Source: Schlegelella_A sp038318385 (GTDB lineage: Bacteria > Pseudomonadota > Gammaproteobacteria > Burkholderiales > Burkholderiaceae_C). Taken from it: a DNA stretch of 64,000 bases. Shown piece after piece: positions 1 through 8,101 of the stretch. A model generated the notes under the pieces. It searched no databases. It was given only the letters and a program-made list of their open reading frames with translations, and was not told the DNA's origin. Location of the stretch: positions 1 to 64,000 of the forward strand of contig JBBQCD010000016.1 in the NCBI GenBank assembly GCA_038318385.1. The letters are read 5' to 3'. Numbering within the stretch: the stretch's first letter is position 1; each line of letters starts with the position of its first letter. A program made the translations under genes and the position numbers.

Positions 1-759
1 CGCCTTCAGCCAGAGCCGGGTCGCGGTTTCACTCTCGCCCGCCGGGCAGGCCGCGGCGAGACGCTTGAGCATGGCCGGAACCTCGCTCTTCGGCACCACC
101 TGCTGTTCGTCGACGGCCCAGGAATGGAAGGCGAGCAGGCGCCAGTCGTTCGGCGTCAGGTCGCGGCCGCCTGCGAGCGCATCGGCCAGCACCGCCTTGA
201 CCGGCCGCTTGGCGTTCATGCCGAGAGTCACGACCTCGGTGTAGCGCGCCGGGTCGACCTCGCCCGGGAGCCGCGTCAGCTCGGTACCGTCGGCACTGAA
301 AAGTACCATCGTCGGATAGCCGGCGACGTGGAAGCGTGCACCGAGCTTCTGGGCGCCCGGGCTATCGCCGTCGATGTAGACCGGGACGAAGGCGCGCGAG
401 CGCTCGATGAAGTCCTGGCGGTTGAAGATCGTCGCCTTCACCTGATTGCACGGCGGGCACCATTCGGCGCCCCAGTACACGAAGACCGGTTTGGCTTCGG
501 CGCGAGCGTCCCGGAACGCCGCGTCGACGTCGGCATCGTTGCTGGCGTGGCGCCAGGCGATGCCCTCGGCATGCGCGGCAGGCGCAGCAGCGCCGGCACG
601 CGCGACTGCGCTCGCCGAAGCGGGAGCGGTCGCGGCAACAGTTGGCGCCGTCGGCGCGGCCGCAGGCGCCGGAGTCGACGCCGCCGGGTTCGGGCTCTTC
701 GAGCACCCGCCCAGCAGCGCGATGCTGCAGGCGAGCGCGACCTGTCGTGCGAAGTTCAT
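1..759 (-). CDS. thioredoxin-fold lipoprotein (3' end beyond window)
   Basis: The gene starts at an ATG at 757-759 and is still open at position 1, so the C-terminus is missing. A signal peptide ends in a lipobox (LLGGC, Cys near residue 19), followed by a long Ala/Pro-rich linker of about 45 residues, so the protein should be anchored in a membrane facing the periplasm. A thioredoxin-like domain follows, with the redox motif WCPPC preceded by YWGAE, and later a cis-Pro region (AGYPTMVLF). WCPPC is typical of periplasmic thiol-disulfide proteins. The segment beyond it, about 100 residues, is not a standard thioredoxin part and I do not recognise it. It lies 48 bases downstream of the EamA gene on the same strand and may be co-transcribed. 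The fold is clear; the substrate is unknown. Confidence 0.8.
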   Translation of the reverse strand, partial: MNFARQVALACSIALLGGCSKSPNPAASTPAPAAAPTAPTVAATAPASASAVARAGAAAPAAHAEGIAWRHASNDADVDAAFRDARAEAKPVFVYWGAEWCPPCNQVKATIFNRQDFIERSRAFVPVYIDGDSPGAQKLGARFHVAGYPTMVLFSADGTELTRLPGEVDPARYTEVVTLGMNAKRPVKAVLADALAGGRDLTPNDWRLLAFHSWAVDEQQVVPKSEVPAMLKRLAAACPAGESETATRLWLKA

Positions 760-807
760 CCGAGCGCTCCTGCGTCCATGCACCATCGTCTCACCTTTTC
801 CCGGGTC

Positions 808-1773
808 TCAATCGACCGGCGCCGGCGCCTCGCGCACCGGGTCGCGCGGCGGAGAAGCGAACTGGGCGAGCGCGACGCCGGCCAGGGTCAGCGCCGCGCC
901 GCCGAGCTTGACGACGGTGTACCGCTCTCCGGTGAGGGCCCAGGCCACGAGGCCCGCCACCGGCGGCATCAGGTACATCAATGGCGCCGTACGGGCCACG
1001 CCGCGGACCGCGTTGATCCAGCCCCAGACGAGCCAGCCGAGAAAGGCCGAGATCAGCACCGCGTAGACCGTGCCGACCCAGATCGCCGGCGAGACCTCGC
1101 TCCAGTCAACCCGCAGACCGGCCGGCAGGCTGATCAGCACGACCGGTGCGCTGCCGAGCAGGACGGCGTAGCTCATCACGGTGATGCCGCCGAGGCGCTC
1201 GATCAGCGGCTTGGCGGCCACGGTGTAGTAAGAGAAGAACGACGCGGCGACCAGCAGCGTCAGGTCGCCGCCGCTGGCGCGCCAGTGTCCGCCGAGGAGC
1301 TTGTCGGAGAGGAAGGCGAGCACGCCGAGGCAGGCCACGCCGACGCCCAGCACCTGGCCGCGCGAGAGATGCTCCACGCCATGCCAGCGCAGGATCAGCA
1401 GCGTGAACACCGGCCCGCAGGCGAGGATGAGCGAACTCGAAAATGCCGTCGACCAGTAGATGCCATACGTGACGAGGCCGACATGGACGAGGTGACCGGC
1501 CAGGCCCAGACGGCCCAGCGCAAACAGATCGGCGCGCGAGATCCGCGGCCAGTGCCGGCCGAACTGCCAGCACAGCAGGATCGCCGCCGCGACCGGCATC
1601 ATCAGGTAGCGCACGAACAGGAAGCCCCCGGGCGACAGTGCGGCGAAGACGGCTTTCTGGACGCTGAAATTCGAGCCCCAGACGACGATCAGCACCAGGG
1701 CGGCCCAGAGTGCGCGACGCGCGAGCGCGGCTTGGGAAAGGGCGACGGGCAGGCCCTGCGTAACGGCGGACAT
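808..1773 (-). CDS. EamA/DMT-family transporter
   Basis: A 321-residue inner-membrane protein with about ten hydrophobic helices in two repeated halves, the usual layout of the EamA (DUF6, drug/metabolite transporter) family. The N-terminal part contains WGSNFSVQKAVF and GGFLFVRYLMM, which match the conserved start of EamA repeats; the second half has the related segment from ASFFSYYTVAAKPLIERLG. The reading frame stays open upstream to 1962, but that part overlaps the next gene in another frame, so ATG 1771-1773 is preferred. The gene sits 17 bases after the winged-helix/nuclease-like gene and before the thioredoxin lipoprotein. Members export metabolites or amino acids; the substrate cannot be read from the sequence. 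Confidence 0.85.
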   Translation of the reverse strand: MSAVTQGLPVALSQAALARRALWAALVLIVVWGSNFSVQKAVFAALSPGGFLFVRYLMMPVAAAILLCWQFGRHWPRISRADLFALGRLGLAGHLVHVGLVTYGIYWSTAFSSSLILACGPVFTLLILRWHGVEHLSRGQVLGVGVACLGVLAFLSDKLLGGHWRASGGDLTLLVAASFFSYYTVAAKPLIERLGGITVMSYAVLLGSAPVVLISLPAGLRVDWSEVSPAIWVGTVYAVLISAFLGWLVWGWINAVRGVARTAPLMYLMPPVAGLVAWALTGERYTVVKLGGAALTLAGVALAQFASPPRDPVREAPAPVD

Positions 1774-1790
1774 CGGCGGGCGAAGAGGGA

Positions 1791-2492
1791 TCAGGACTGC
1801 GAAGTGTCGCCGAGATGTCCCTGTTCGTCCTCGAGGCGCCATCCCGGCAGCGGGGTGGCACGGGCGAGCGCCATCCACAACGCGAACGGCATCTGCATCG
1901 GCCGCTTCGGCGCAGCGCGCGCCACGACGAGACCGTCGGCCGCAGCGACCAGGACGCCGCATTCGGCCGGAATCTCTTCGGGCTCGGCGATGCCGTCACG
2001 GATCACGTACCAGCATTCGCGGCTGATCTGCAGGTACGCCGCGCGCTTCGTCTCCTTGCGCAGGTCGGCGAGGAGGTCGGAGCGCTGGACCTTGACCTCG
2101 TGGACGATGGGCTCGAGGTAGGCCTCGACCGACGTGTGGCGAATCGAGAACACGTCCGGCATCGCCATCGCCCACGCCTCGCCGACGCGCGCGCGAATGG
2201 CCAGGCCCTGCCAGGCGATGCGCCCGGCACGCGTCATCTCGGCGGCCACCTGTCGCACGAGATCCTCGTGCGGATCGCGGCGCGCGCGGTTGAGCGCCAG
2301 CGTCTCCGCCAGGACTGCCAGGCCGGCCTCGGTCACGCGCAAGGTCTCGTGACCGAGCGGTCCGTAGATGCGTGCCACCAGGCCGGCGCAGAGCAACTCG
2401 ATCTCGACAGCGTCCTGGCATGGCCAGCCGGCCGAGCGGTAGATCTCGCGCAGGCGCCGGGAGTGCGGCGCAAGAATGCGGGTAGGGGTCAT
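1791..2492 (-). CDS. winged-helix plus PD-(D/E)XK nuclease-like protein
   Basis: A 233-residue soluble protein without a signal peptide. The first 65 residues look like a winged helix (IELLCAGLVARIYG, then LRVTEAGLAVLAE). The second half contains PD at residues 112-113, then E132-V-K134 eighteen residues later, followed by a helix and a predicted strand ending ECWYVI. This is the spacing and order of a PD-(D/E)XK nuclease core. It resembles conserved hypothetical proteins of Betaproteobacteria that carry an MmcB- or VRR-like fold, although I cannot name the family. It is first in a minus-strand run with the EamA and thioredoxin genes. The nuclease assignment is inference from motif order; the gene itself is secure from frame length and codon use. 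Confidence 0.7.
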   Translation of the reverse strand: MTPTRILAPHSRRLREIYRSAGWPCQDAVEIELLCAGLVARIYGPLGHETLRVTEAGLAVLAETLALNRARRDPHEDLVRQVAAEMTRAGRIAWQGLAIRARVGEAWAMAMPDVFSIRHTSVEAYLEPIVHEVKVQRSDLLADLRKETKRAAYLQISRECWYVIRDGIAEPEEIPAECGVLVAAADGLVVARAAPKRPMQMPFALWMALARATPLPGWRLEDEQGHLGDTSQS

Positions 2493-2639
2493 GAAAACGC
2501 AAGATTAGCGCGCCCCGCGAGATCCGAGGGAACCGAAACCGGCTCCCCCGTTCTCAACCGGCAGGGTTCGCCGAGACGGGCCCAGGTGAAAATGACACCG
2601 ACATCAACACCCACATCTCTTGCGACGGAGAGCGATCAG

Positions 2640-3758
2640 ATGAGCTGCAACTGGAAACGGATGGGACGCGGACTGGCTTTCGCCGCCGCGGCGCTGGCGT
2701 CGGCGGGTTCCGGGGCCGCCGACTCGAAGGTGCTGAACGTTTACAACTGGTCCGACTACATCGCCGAGGACACGATCCGCAATTTCGAGAAGGAAACCGG
2801 CATCAAGGTCAACTACGACAACTACGACGCCAACGAGGTGCTGCAGGCCAAGCTGATGGCCGGCAGCACCGGCTACGACATCGTCGTGCCGAGCTCGCAC
2901 TTCGCCAAGCAGCAGATCGAGGCGGGGCTGCTGCAGAAGCTCGACCGCTCCAGGCTCACCAACTGGGGCAACCTGGATCCGACGCTGCTCAAGCAGCTCG
3001 GCAATGTCGACCCCGGCAATCAGTACCTGGTCGACTGGCTCTGGGGCTATGTGACGGTCGGCATCAACGTGCCGGAGGTCAAGGCCGCGCTCGGCAACAT
3101 GCCGATGCCGGAAAACGCCTGGAGCCTGATCTTCGATCCGAAGTACGCCTCGAAGCTGAAGAGCTGCGGCATCAATTTTCTCGACTCGGCGTCGGAGGTG
3201 CTGCCGGTGGCCATGCTCTATGTCGGCAAGCCGGCATTCAGCACCAACGCGGCCGACTACGACGCAGCGGCGCAGATGCTCAAGTCGATACGGCCGTACG
3301 TGACCCGGTTCTCGTCGTCGGGCTACATCAACGACCTGGCCGGCGGGTCGCTGTGCGTCGTCATGGGCTACTCCGGCGACATCAACATCGCCCGCGCCCG
3401 CGCGCTGGCCGCGAACCCGAAGGCGCCCCCGGCCATCGAGGCGCTGGTGCCCAAGGGCGGTGCGACGCTGTTCTTCGACACGATGGCGATTCCGAAGGAT
3501 GCCAAAAACGTCGCCAACGCCCACCTTTTCATCAACTACATCCTGCGTCCCGAAGTCGCGGCCTCGCTCAGCAACAAGGTGTTCTACGCCAATCCGAACG
3601 CGGCGTCGCTCAAGCTGGTCAAGAAGGATGTGGCCGAGAACCCGACGATCTTCCTGTCCCCCGCCGACAAGGCCCGCATGACGCCGCCCGACGCCGTGCC
3701 GCAGCCGATCCGGCGCGTCCAGACGCGGATCTTCACCGCCTTCAAGGCCGGCCGCTAA
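2640..3758 (+). CDS. potF: polyamine ABC transporter substrate-binding protein (PotF-like)
   Basis: A 372-residue periplasmic binding protein of the PotD/PotF family. It has an N-terminal signal peptide (Lys/Arg then FAAAALASAGSGAA), then LNVYNWSDYIAEDTI, the hallmark start of mature PotF, and later YGV-type lobe segments (WLWGYVTVGIN, GYSGDINIARARA). Length matches PotF (about 370). The ATG at 2640 is chosen because GGAG lies nine bases upstream and the signal peptide begins there; the frame is open far upstream but only as antisense of other genes. No permease or ATPase genes (potGHI) are adjacent, so the protein is an orphan here and must work with a transporter encoded elsewhere, or act as a sensor or scavenger. 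Putrescine is the expected ligand by family. Confidence 0.9.
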   Translation: MSCNWKRMGRGLAFAAAALASAGSGAADSKVLNVYNWSDYIAEDTIRNFEKETGIKVNYDNYDANEVLQAKLMAGSTGYDIVVPSSHFAKQQIEAGLLQKLDRSRLTNWGNLDPTLLKQLGNVDPGNQYLVDWLWGYVTVGINVPEVKAALGNMPMPENAWSLIFDPKYASKLKSCGINFLDSASEVLPVAMLYVGKPAFSTNAADYDAAAQMLKSIRPYVTRFSSSGYINDLAGGSLCVVMGYSGDINIARARALAANPKAPPAIEALVPKGGATLFFDTMAIPKDAKNVANAHLFINYILRPEVAASLSNKVFYANPNAASLKLVKKDVAENPTIFLSPADKARMTPPDAVPQPIRRVQTRIFTAFKAGR

Positions 3759-3771
3759 CCGTCACTTCGCC

Positions 3772-4050
3772 TCAGGAGACCTGGACGCCCTTCCAGAAGG
3801 CGACGCGTCCCTTGATCTCGCGCGCGGCCTCGCTCGGCTCGGGGTAGTACCAGACGGCGTTCTCGTTGAGATCGCCTTCGACCATCAGGCTGTAGTAGTG
3901 CGCCTGGCCCTTCCACGGGCAGCTCGAGCGGTGGTTGCTGAACGTCACGTAGTCGCGGTTCAGGCTGGCCTCGGGAAAGTAGTGGTTGCCTTCGACCACC
4001 ACCGTGTCATCGCTCTCGGCGATGGTGGCGCCGTTCCAGATGGCTTTCAT
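3772..4050 (-). CDS. DUF427-family protein
   Basis: A 92-residue protein matching DUF427 along its whole length: MKAIWNGATIAESDD at the start, EGNHYFPEASL, then CPWKGQAHYYSL, and near the C-terminus VWYYPEPSEAA and GRVAFWKG. The frame is open upstream to 4164, but family length and the conserved start support ATG 4048-4050. It converges with potF, only 13 bases away. The molecular role of the family is not settled. Confidence 0.9.
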   Translation of the reverse strand: MKAIWNGATIAESDDTVVVEGNHYFPEASLNRDYVTFSNHRSSCPWKGQAHYYSLMVEGDLNENAVWYYPEPSEAAREIKGRVAFWKGVQVS

Positions 4051-4136
4051 GCGCGGTTCCGTCCGTCGGGTTTGCTGTCGGACGTCCATCGTAAACCCCA
4101 AGCCTCCGACCCGCAGCGGCGCAGGGGCAGCGGCAA

Positions 4137-4176
4137 GCACAGCGGCACAGCGGCACAACGGCACAACGACACAGCA
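4137..4176. repeat. short degenerate tandem repeat, GGCACAGC/GGCACAAC units
   Basis: In the 211-base gap between the DUF427 gene and the flavodoxin-like gene, units of eight to nine bases (CAGCGGCA, CAACGGCA, CAACGACA) repeat about four times. Composition differs from the flanks (A/C-rich on the plus strand). It is non-coding and looks like a slippage-prone simple repeat; no promoter role is evident. Confidence 0.6.
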
Positions 4177-4261
4177 TCACCGGCGAAGGCGCCGAAACCC
4201 CGCGCACGTTCGGCGCGTTGACCTACGGTTCCCACGCTCACCCGGCTCCTAGACTGGACCG

Positions 4262-5332
4262 ATGACTGAAGTGCGCAAAGGCCAAGCTCCGGGGCAACTC
4301 AAGCGGGGCGAGTTCCACGTCCGCTTCCACGAGTCGTTCCGCGATCCAGCCTTCGACGCCGAGAAGGACGCGCTCGGGCGGCTCGAGGGGATCGCCTGGG
4401 AGGCTTACGCCGAGGGGCGCAAGGCGCCGCGCACCCGCAAGGCGGGGCCCGGCTATGCCAACCCCGACTACGACCTTTCGCTCGACTGGATTGCCGACAA
4501 GGAACGCATCGACAGCGCGCGGGCGACCTGGGCCGACCCGGCGACCAAATCGAGAGTCCTGGTCGTCTGCGGCGCGGCTCGCAACGACGGCACGTGCCCC
4601 GGCGAGATCTCGAAGAGCTTTCGACTGACGGGGCTCGTCCGCGAGGAAGTCGAGGCCGCCGGTATGACCGCCGACATCCTCGACCTGAGCCTTCTCGTCT
4701 CCGAGTACGGGCGCAAGATCCATCCCTGCAAGGCCTGCGTGTCGACTGCCATGCCGCTGTGCCACTGGCCGTGCAGCTGCTACCCGAACCACGGCCTCGG
4801 CCAGACCGGCGACTGGATGGCGGAGATCTACGAGCGCTGGACGGCCGCCCACGGCGTGGTCATCGTCACCCCCGTCTACTGGTACCAGAGCCCCGGCGGA
4901 CTCAAGCTGATGATCGACCGCCTGGTCTGCGCCGACGGCGGCAATCCGGACCCGACGGCAACCGACGGCAAGGACCCGGCCAAGGCCAAGGAAATCGAAC
5001 TCGCCGGCTGGGACTACCCCAAGCATCTCGAAGGCCGCGCCTTCGGACTGGTGGTGCACGGCGACGTCGCCGGGATCGAGGGCTCACGCCGCGCGCTCGC
5101 CGACTGGCTCGGCTGGATGGGGCTGATCGACGCCGGCGCGCAGGGTCTGCTCGACCGCTACATCGGCTACTACGAGCCCTATGCGACGAGCCACGCCACG
5201 CTCGACGCCGACCAGGCGATGCAGCAGGAGACCCGGAACGTCGGCAAGTCGGTGGCGCTCTCGGTCGATGCCTTGCGCACCGGAAAGCTGGCGTCTCGCA
5301 GCCCTGGATTGACTCGCCCTCGCCCAAAGTGA
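4262..5332 (+). CDS. flavodoxin-fold NAD(P)H-dependent reductase-like protein
   Basis: A 356-residue cytoplasmic protein. Residues about 97-310 form a flavodoxin-like domain of the NADPH-dependent FMN reductase / iron-sulfur flavoprotein type: SRVLVVCGAARNDGTCPGE as the FMN-binding start, and VIVTPVYWYQSPGGLKLMIDR as the second flavin loop. A cysteine-rich loop has Cys at 156, 159, 167, 171 and 173, which may bind a metal or iron-sulfur cluster or form disulfides. The first 95 residues are an extra charged N-terminal region (FRDPAFDAEKDALGRLEGIA) not usual for the fold. The substrate is unknown. The gene stands alone on its strand, with a fresh start after a repeat-bearing gap. Confidence 0.75.
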   Translation: MTEVRKGQAPGQLKRGEFHVRFHESFRDPAFDAEKDALGRLEGIAWEAYAEGRKAPRTRKAGPGYANPDYDLSLDWIADKERIDSARATWADPATKSRVLVVCGAARNDGTCPGEISKSFRLTGLVREEVEAAGMTADILDLSLLVSEYGRKIHPCKACVSTAMPLCHWPCSCYPNHGLGQTGDWMAEIYERWTAAHGVVIVTPVYWYQSPGGLKLMIDRLVCADGGNPDPTATDGKDPAKAKEIELAGWDYPKHLEGRAFGLVVHGDVAGIEGSRRALADWLGWMGLIDAGAQGLLDRYIGYYEPYATSHATLDADQAMQQETRNVGKSVALSVDALRTGKLASRSPGLTRPRPK

Positions 5333-5373
5333 GCGGTTGCTCCCCGAGGTAAAGCGTCGATCGAAGGCGGAGA

Positions 5374-5397
5374 AACACCATCCATATGGAAGGTGTT
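5374..5397. promoter_or_regulatory. 24-base palindrome, probable operator of the RHH regulator
   Basis: The perfect palindrome TCCATATGGA (5381-5390) is flanked by arms AACACC (5374-5379) and GGTGTT (5392-5397), so 22 of 24 positions are dyad-symmetric. It ends ten bases before the ATG of the CopG-like gene. A related half, TTCCGTATGG, follows at 5402-5411 and overlaps the start codon. Placement suits autoregulation by the ribbon-helix-helix protein encoded directly downstream; binding is inference. Confidence 0.6.
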
Positions 5398-5407
5398 AGT
5401 ATTCCGT

Positions 5408-5830
5408 ATGGCCGCCAAGACGATCTCCCGCTCGACGCCCGGGCTGCCCGACACCGAGAAGATCAGCGTCAATCTCGGCTTCGTCGATCTCGGGCACATC
5501 GACCTGCTGGTCAAGGAGGGGTTCTATTCGAACCGCACCGACTTCATCCGCACGGCGATCCGCCAGCAGTTGATCCACCACGGCGATGCCGTTCGCCAGG
5601 TGGTCGCCCGCAACACCTTCACCCTCGGCCTTCGCAACTACACCCGCGAGGAGCTCGAGTCGGTGCAGGCCTCCGGAGAATGCCTGCATGTCCGCGGCCT
5701 CGGCCTCACGAGCATCGCCGCCGACGTCACTCCCGAACTCGCCCGTTCGACGATCGCCTCGATCGTCGTGCTCGGCGCCCTGAATGCGACACCCGCCGTC
5801 AGGGCGGCCCTGGCCGACCGCCTGTGCTGA
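5408..5830 (+). CDS. ribbon-helix-helix (CopG/ParD-like) transcriptional regulator
   Basis: A 140-residue protein with an N-terminal ribbon-helix-helix: a short strand (EKISVNLGFVDL) followed by HIDLLVKEGFYSNRTDFIRTAIRQQL, with the NRTDFIR turn common to CopG-type DNA-binding domains. The remaining 80 residues form a compact C-terminal domain, probably for oligomerisation or ligand sensing, that I do not recognise; it lacks the His/Cys pattern expected of NikR. ATG 5408 is preferred to upstream in-frame codons because the RHH then begins about 20 residues in, as usual. A strong palindrome lies directly upstream. The PHB-depolymerase-type esterase follows after 22 bases, so it is probably co-transcribed and co-regulated. 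Confidence 0.8.
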   Translation: MAAKTISRSTPGLPDTEKISVNLGFVDLGHIDLLVKEGFYSNRTDFIRTAIRQQLIHHGDAVRQVVARNTFTLGLRNYTREELESVQASGECLHVRGLGLTSIAADVTPELARSTIASIVVLGALNATPAVRAALADRLC

Positions 5831-5852
5831 CGGCATCACTCCGGAACCCACG

Positions 5853-6980
5853 ATGAAGCCCACCCTCGGAAAACTCTTCGACGATGCCACCCGTCTCACC
5901 CGCGGCGGCAAGCTGGCCGCGGCCACCGCCAGCATTCAGCGCGCCCTGCGCAGCGCGGCATCCCGCCTCGACTCCGGAGTCGGCGTGGCGCTGTTCGACG
6001 CGCCGTTGCGCGGGCCGCAGCCGGCAGGGTCGAGCACGCCCGCCACCCGCGCCGTGGATCCGACGGTGCCGAGCGATCCCGGCGCAGCGGCCGGAAGCTT
6101 CGAGACCGGGACCTACACCGGAGCTTCCGGGACGCGCAGCTACCGGCTCTTCGTGCCGGCCTCGGTCGACGCCACCGGACCTCGCCGGCCGCTGATCGTG
6201 ATGCTGCACGGTTGCACCCAGAGCCCCGAGGACTTCGCCGCCGGAACGCGGATGAACGAGATCGCCACCGAGCACCGCATGCTCGTCCTCTACCCGGAGC
6301 AGGCCGCCCGCTCGAACAGCTCGAAATGCTGGAACTGGTTCATGCCCGGCGACCAGCGTCGCGGTGCCGGAGAGCCTGAACTCCTGGCCGGCATGACCCG
6401 CCACATCCTCGCCGCCCGGCCGGTCGACCCGCTGCGCGTCTATGTCGCCGGCCTCTCGGCCGGCGGGGCGATGGCCGACATCCTGGGCCGCGAATACCCG
6501 GATCTCTACGCCGCGGTCGGCGTCCACTCCGGTCTGCCCCAGGGCGCGGCGCGAGACATCGCGTCGGCCTTCGCGGCGATGCGAAACGGCGCTTCTCCGG
6601 CCGTGTCCGACGCCGCCGTTCGCACCGGAGGCACCCCGCCGGCCATCGTCTTCCACGGCGACCGCGACGGCACCGTTCATCCTGCCAACGGCGAGCAGGT
6701 GATCGGCGCGATTCTCGAGGGCGTCGACGACGGGGCCGGCGAACTCGTGGCCAGCCGCGCCACGTCGGCGGCGGCGGGTCGCAGCGTCACCCACACCGTG
6801 CATCGCAAGCGCGGCGTCGCGCCAGACGCCCCGAGCGTCGCCGAGCACTGGCTGGTGCACGGCACCGGCCACGCCTGGTCGGGAGGGCACCCCTCGGGCT
6901 CCTACACCGATGCAGCGGGCCCCGACGCCTCGCGCGAGATGGTCCGCTTTTTCCTGGAGCACCCGCGGCAGCCGGCCTGA
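5853..6980 (+). CDS. PHB depolymerase-family esterase
   Basis: A 375-residue alpha/beta hydrolase of the PHB depolymerase (Esterase_phd, LpqC-like) family. The start, MKPTLGKLFDDATRLTRGG, is typical of cytoplasmic PhaZ-type esterases. The oxyanion segment LHGCTQSPEDFAAGT (from residue 118) and CWNWF (159-163) are conserved. The nucleophile is Ser202 in GLSAGG; likely acid Asp270 or Asp272 in HGDRDGTV; His340 in GTGHAWSGG. Residues 50-90 are a Pro/Ala-rich linker. No export signal is visible, so it probably acts on intracellular granules or soluble esters. It follows the RHH regulator closely and converges on the WYL gene. Confidence 0.88.
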   Translation: MKPTLGKLFDDATRLTRGGKLAAATASIQRALRSAASRLDSGVGVALFDAPLRGPQPAGSSTPATRAVDPTVPSDPGAAAGSFETGTYTGASGTRSYRLFVPASVDATGPRRPLIVMLHGCTQSPEDFAAGTRMNEIATEHRMLVLYPEQAARSNSSKCWNWFMPGDQRRGAGEPELLAGMTRHILAARPVDPLRVYVAGLSAGGAMADILGREYPDLYAAVGVHSGLPQGAARDIASAFAAMRNGASPAVSDAAVRTGGTPPAIVFHGDRDGTVHPANGEQVIGAILEGVDDGAGELVASRATSAAAGRSVTHTVHRKRGVAPDAPSVAEHWLVHGTGHAWSGGHPSGSYTDAAGPDASREMVRFFLEHPRQPA

Positions 6981-6986
6981 GCGGCC

Positions 6987-7970
6987 TCAGGGATAGGCCG
7001 CCGCGGCGCGCGCGAGGCGCGCGCCCACCAGCGCGATCAGCGCCTTGTCGCCGGTGACAACGACGCTGTCGCCGTGGCGCAGGATGTCCATCGTCAGCTC
7101 GGTCGGGTCGGTGAACGGCACCTGCAGTTCGTAGCGTCCGTCATCGAGCCAGCGCGCCCGCTGCTCGGCGTGCCAGGCCTCGTTGGCGACCCATTGCGCG
7201 GCGTCGGCAGCGAACACCAGCGTCGCCCAGCGGCGCCGCGCAGCCCCACCCCCGTAAATGCCATAGCCGGCATCGAGCGCTGCCTCGAGCTCGCGAACCG
7301 GCACGTGACGCGCCTTGGTCTCGAGAAGCCGTGCCTCGCGCATCGCGTCGAGCGCGAAGCGACGCAGGTCGTCGCTGGCATGGCACCAGGCGTCGAGGTA
7401 CCACGTGCCGCGGTGATGGACCAGACGCTGCGGCGAGACCTCGCGCTCGCTGGCACTTCGATCCGCGCGCTTCCAGTAGCGCAGCCAGACCCGGCGGCGT
7501 TGCAGCAGGGCGCCGCCCAGCAGCTCGAAATACTGGCTCGGCGCGCGCCGCCGCGCGACGCCGATCACCTTGACCCGGCGCATCAGTTCGCGACCCTGCG
7601 CCTCGTCGGGCCCGAGCATGCCCTCGAGTCGCTCCAGCATCGGCTGCAGGTGTCGCGCGAGCACGCCGTCGTCATCGAGATCCGCGAGCAGACGGTGCAT
7701 CGTCAGCAGCGCATGGATCTCGCCCTCGCTGAACCAGAGCCCGGGAAGCTCCTGCCGGGCAGGACCGGCGCCACCCGCGTCGGCGAAGCGATAGCCGTTG
7801 GCCGACGCGTCGTAGACGATCGGCGCGCTCAAGCGATCGCGCAGGTACTGGAGGTCGCGCTTGAGGGTCGCCGGCGAGACCTCGAGTTCGTCGCGCAGCG
7901 CCGCGAAGCTCACGCAACGACGGCTGCGCAGCAGCAGCTCGATCTTGTAGAAGCGCTCGGTACGGTCCAT
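6987..7970 (-). CDS. WYL-domain transcriptional regulator
   Basis: A 327-residue YafY-type regulator. Residues 1-62 form a DeoR-like winged helix (RFYKIELLLRSRRCVSFAAL, SPATLKRDLQYLRDRL). A WYL domain spans about 145-230 (RVWLRYWKRADRS, SPQRLVHHRGTWYLDAWC, where WYL appears as TWYLDAW), followed by a C-terminal WCX-like extension (ARWLDDGRYELQVPFTD). WYL domains are thought to sense ligands, often nucleic-acid related, and several such proteins repress defence genes. The gene is divergent from an HNH-like gene, and the shared 207-base region holds two copies of one inverted repeat, the nearer one 40 bases from this start codon. Autoregulation is likely. Confidence 0.9.
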   Translation of the reverse strand: MDRTERFYKIELLLRSRRCVSFAALRDELEVSPATLKRDLQYLRDRLSAPIVYDASANGYRFADAGGAGPARQELPGLWFSEGEIHALLTMHRLLADLDDDGVLARHLQPMLERLEGMLGPDEAQGRELMRRVKVIGVARRRAPSQYFELLGGALLQRRRVWLRYWKRADRSASEREVSPQRLVHHRGTWYLDAWCHASDDLRRFALDAMREARLLETKARHVPVRELEAALDAGYGIYGGGAARRRWATLVFAADAAQWVANEAWHAEQRARWLDDGRYELQVPFTDPTELTMDILRHGDSVVVTGDKALIALVGARLARAAAAYP

Positions 7971-8009
7971 CGAACCCGGGGAAGAGACATCCAGGGAAAA
8001 GGGCAGGGC

Positions 8010-8028
8010 TGGCTCAAGGCATGAGCCA
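8010..8028. promoter_or_regulatory. inverted repeat copy 1, probable WYL operator
   Basis: TGGCTCA at 8010-8016 and its exact complement TGAGCCA at 8022-8028, separated by five bases. It lies about 40 bases upstream of the WYL gene. On the minus strand a possible -10 (TATGCT, 8037-8042) lies just before it, so a bound protein would cover the likely transcription start. An identical repeat with the same spacing is at 8102-8120. Confidence 0.7.
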
Positions 8029-8101
8029 TCGCCGCAAGCATAGCCGAGCCCGCCCTGCGGATCGCGGCCCTTCGACGACGTTTGCGCTCCCCTCTGCCGC
8101 C

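Noticed and set aside
124..2121. 665-residue open frame on the plus strand
   Set aside because: It is antisense to the thioredoxin, EamA and winged-helix genes, is Arg/Gly/Ala-rich and lacks any recognisable domain. High-GC DNA gives many such frames.
2640..3758. A complete polyamine uptake operon
   Set aside because: Only the binding protein is present; the neighbouring genes are not permease or ATPase genes.
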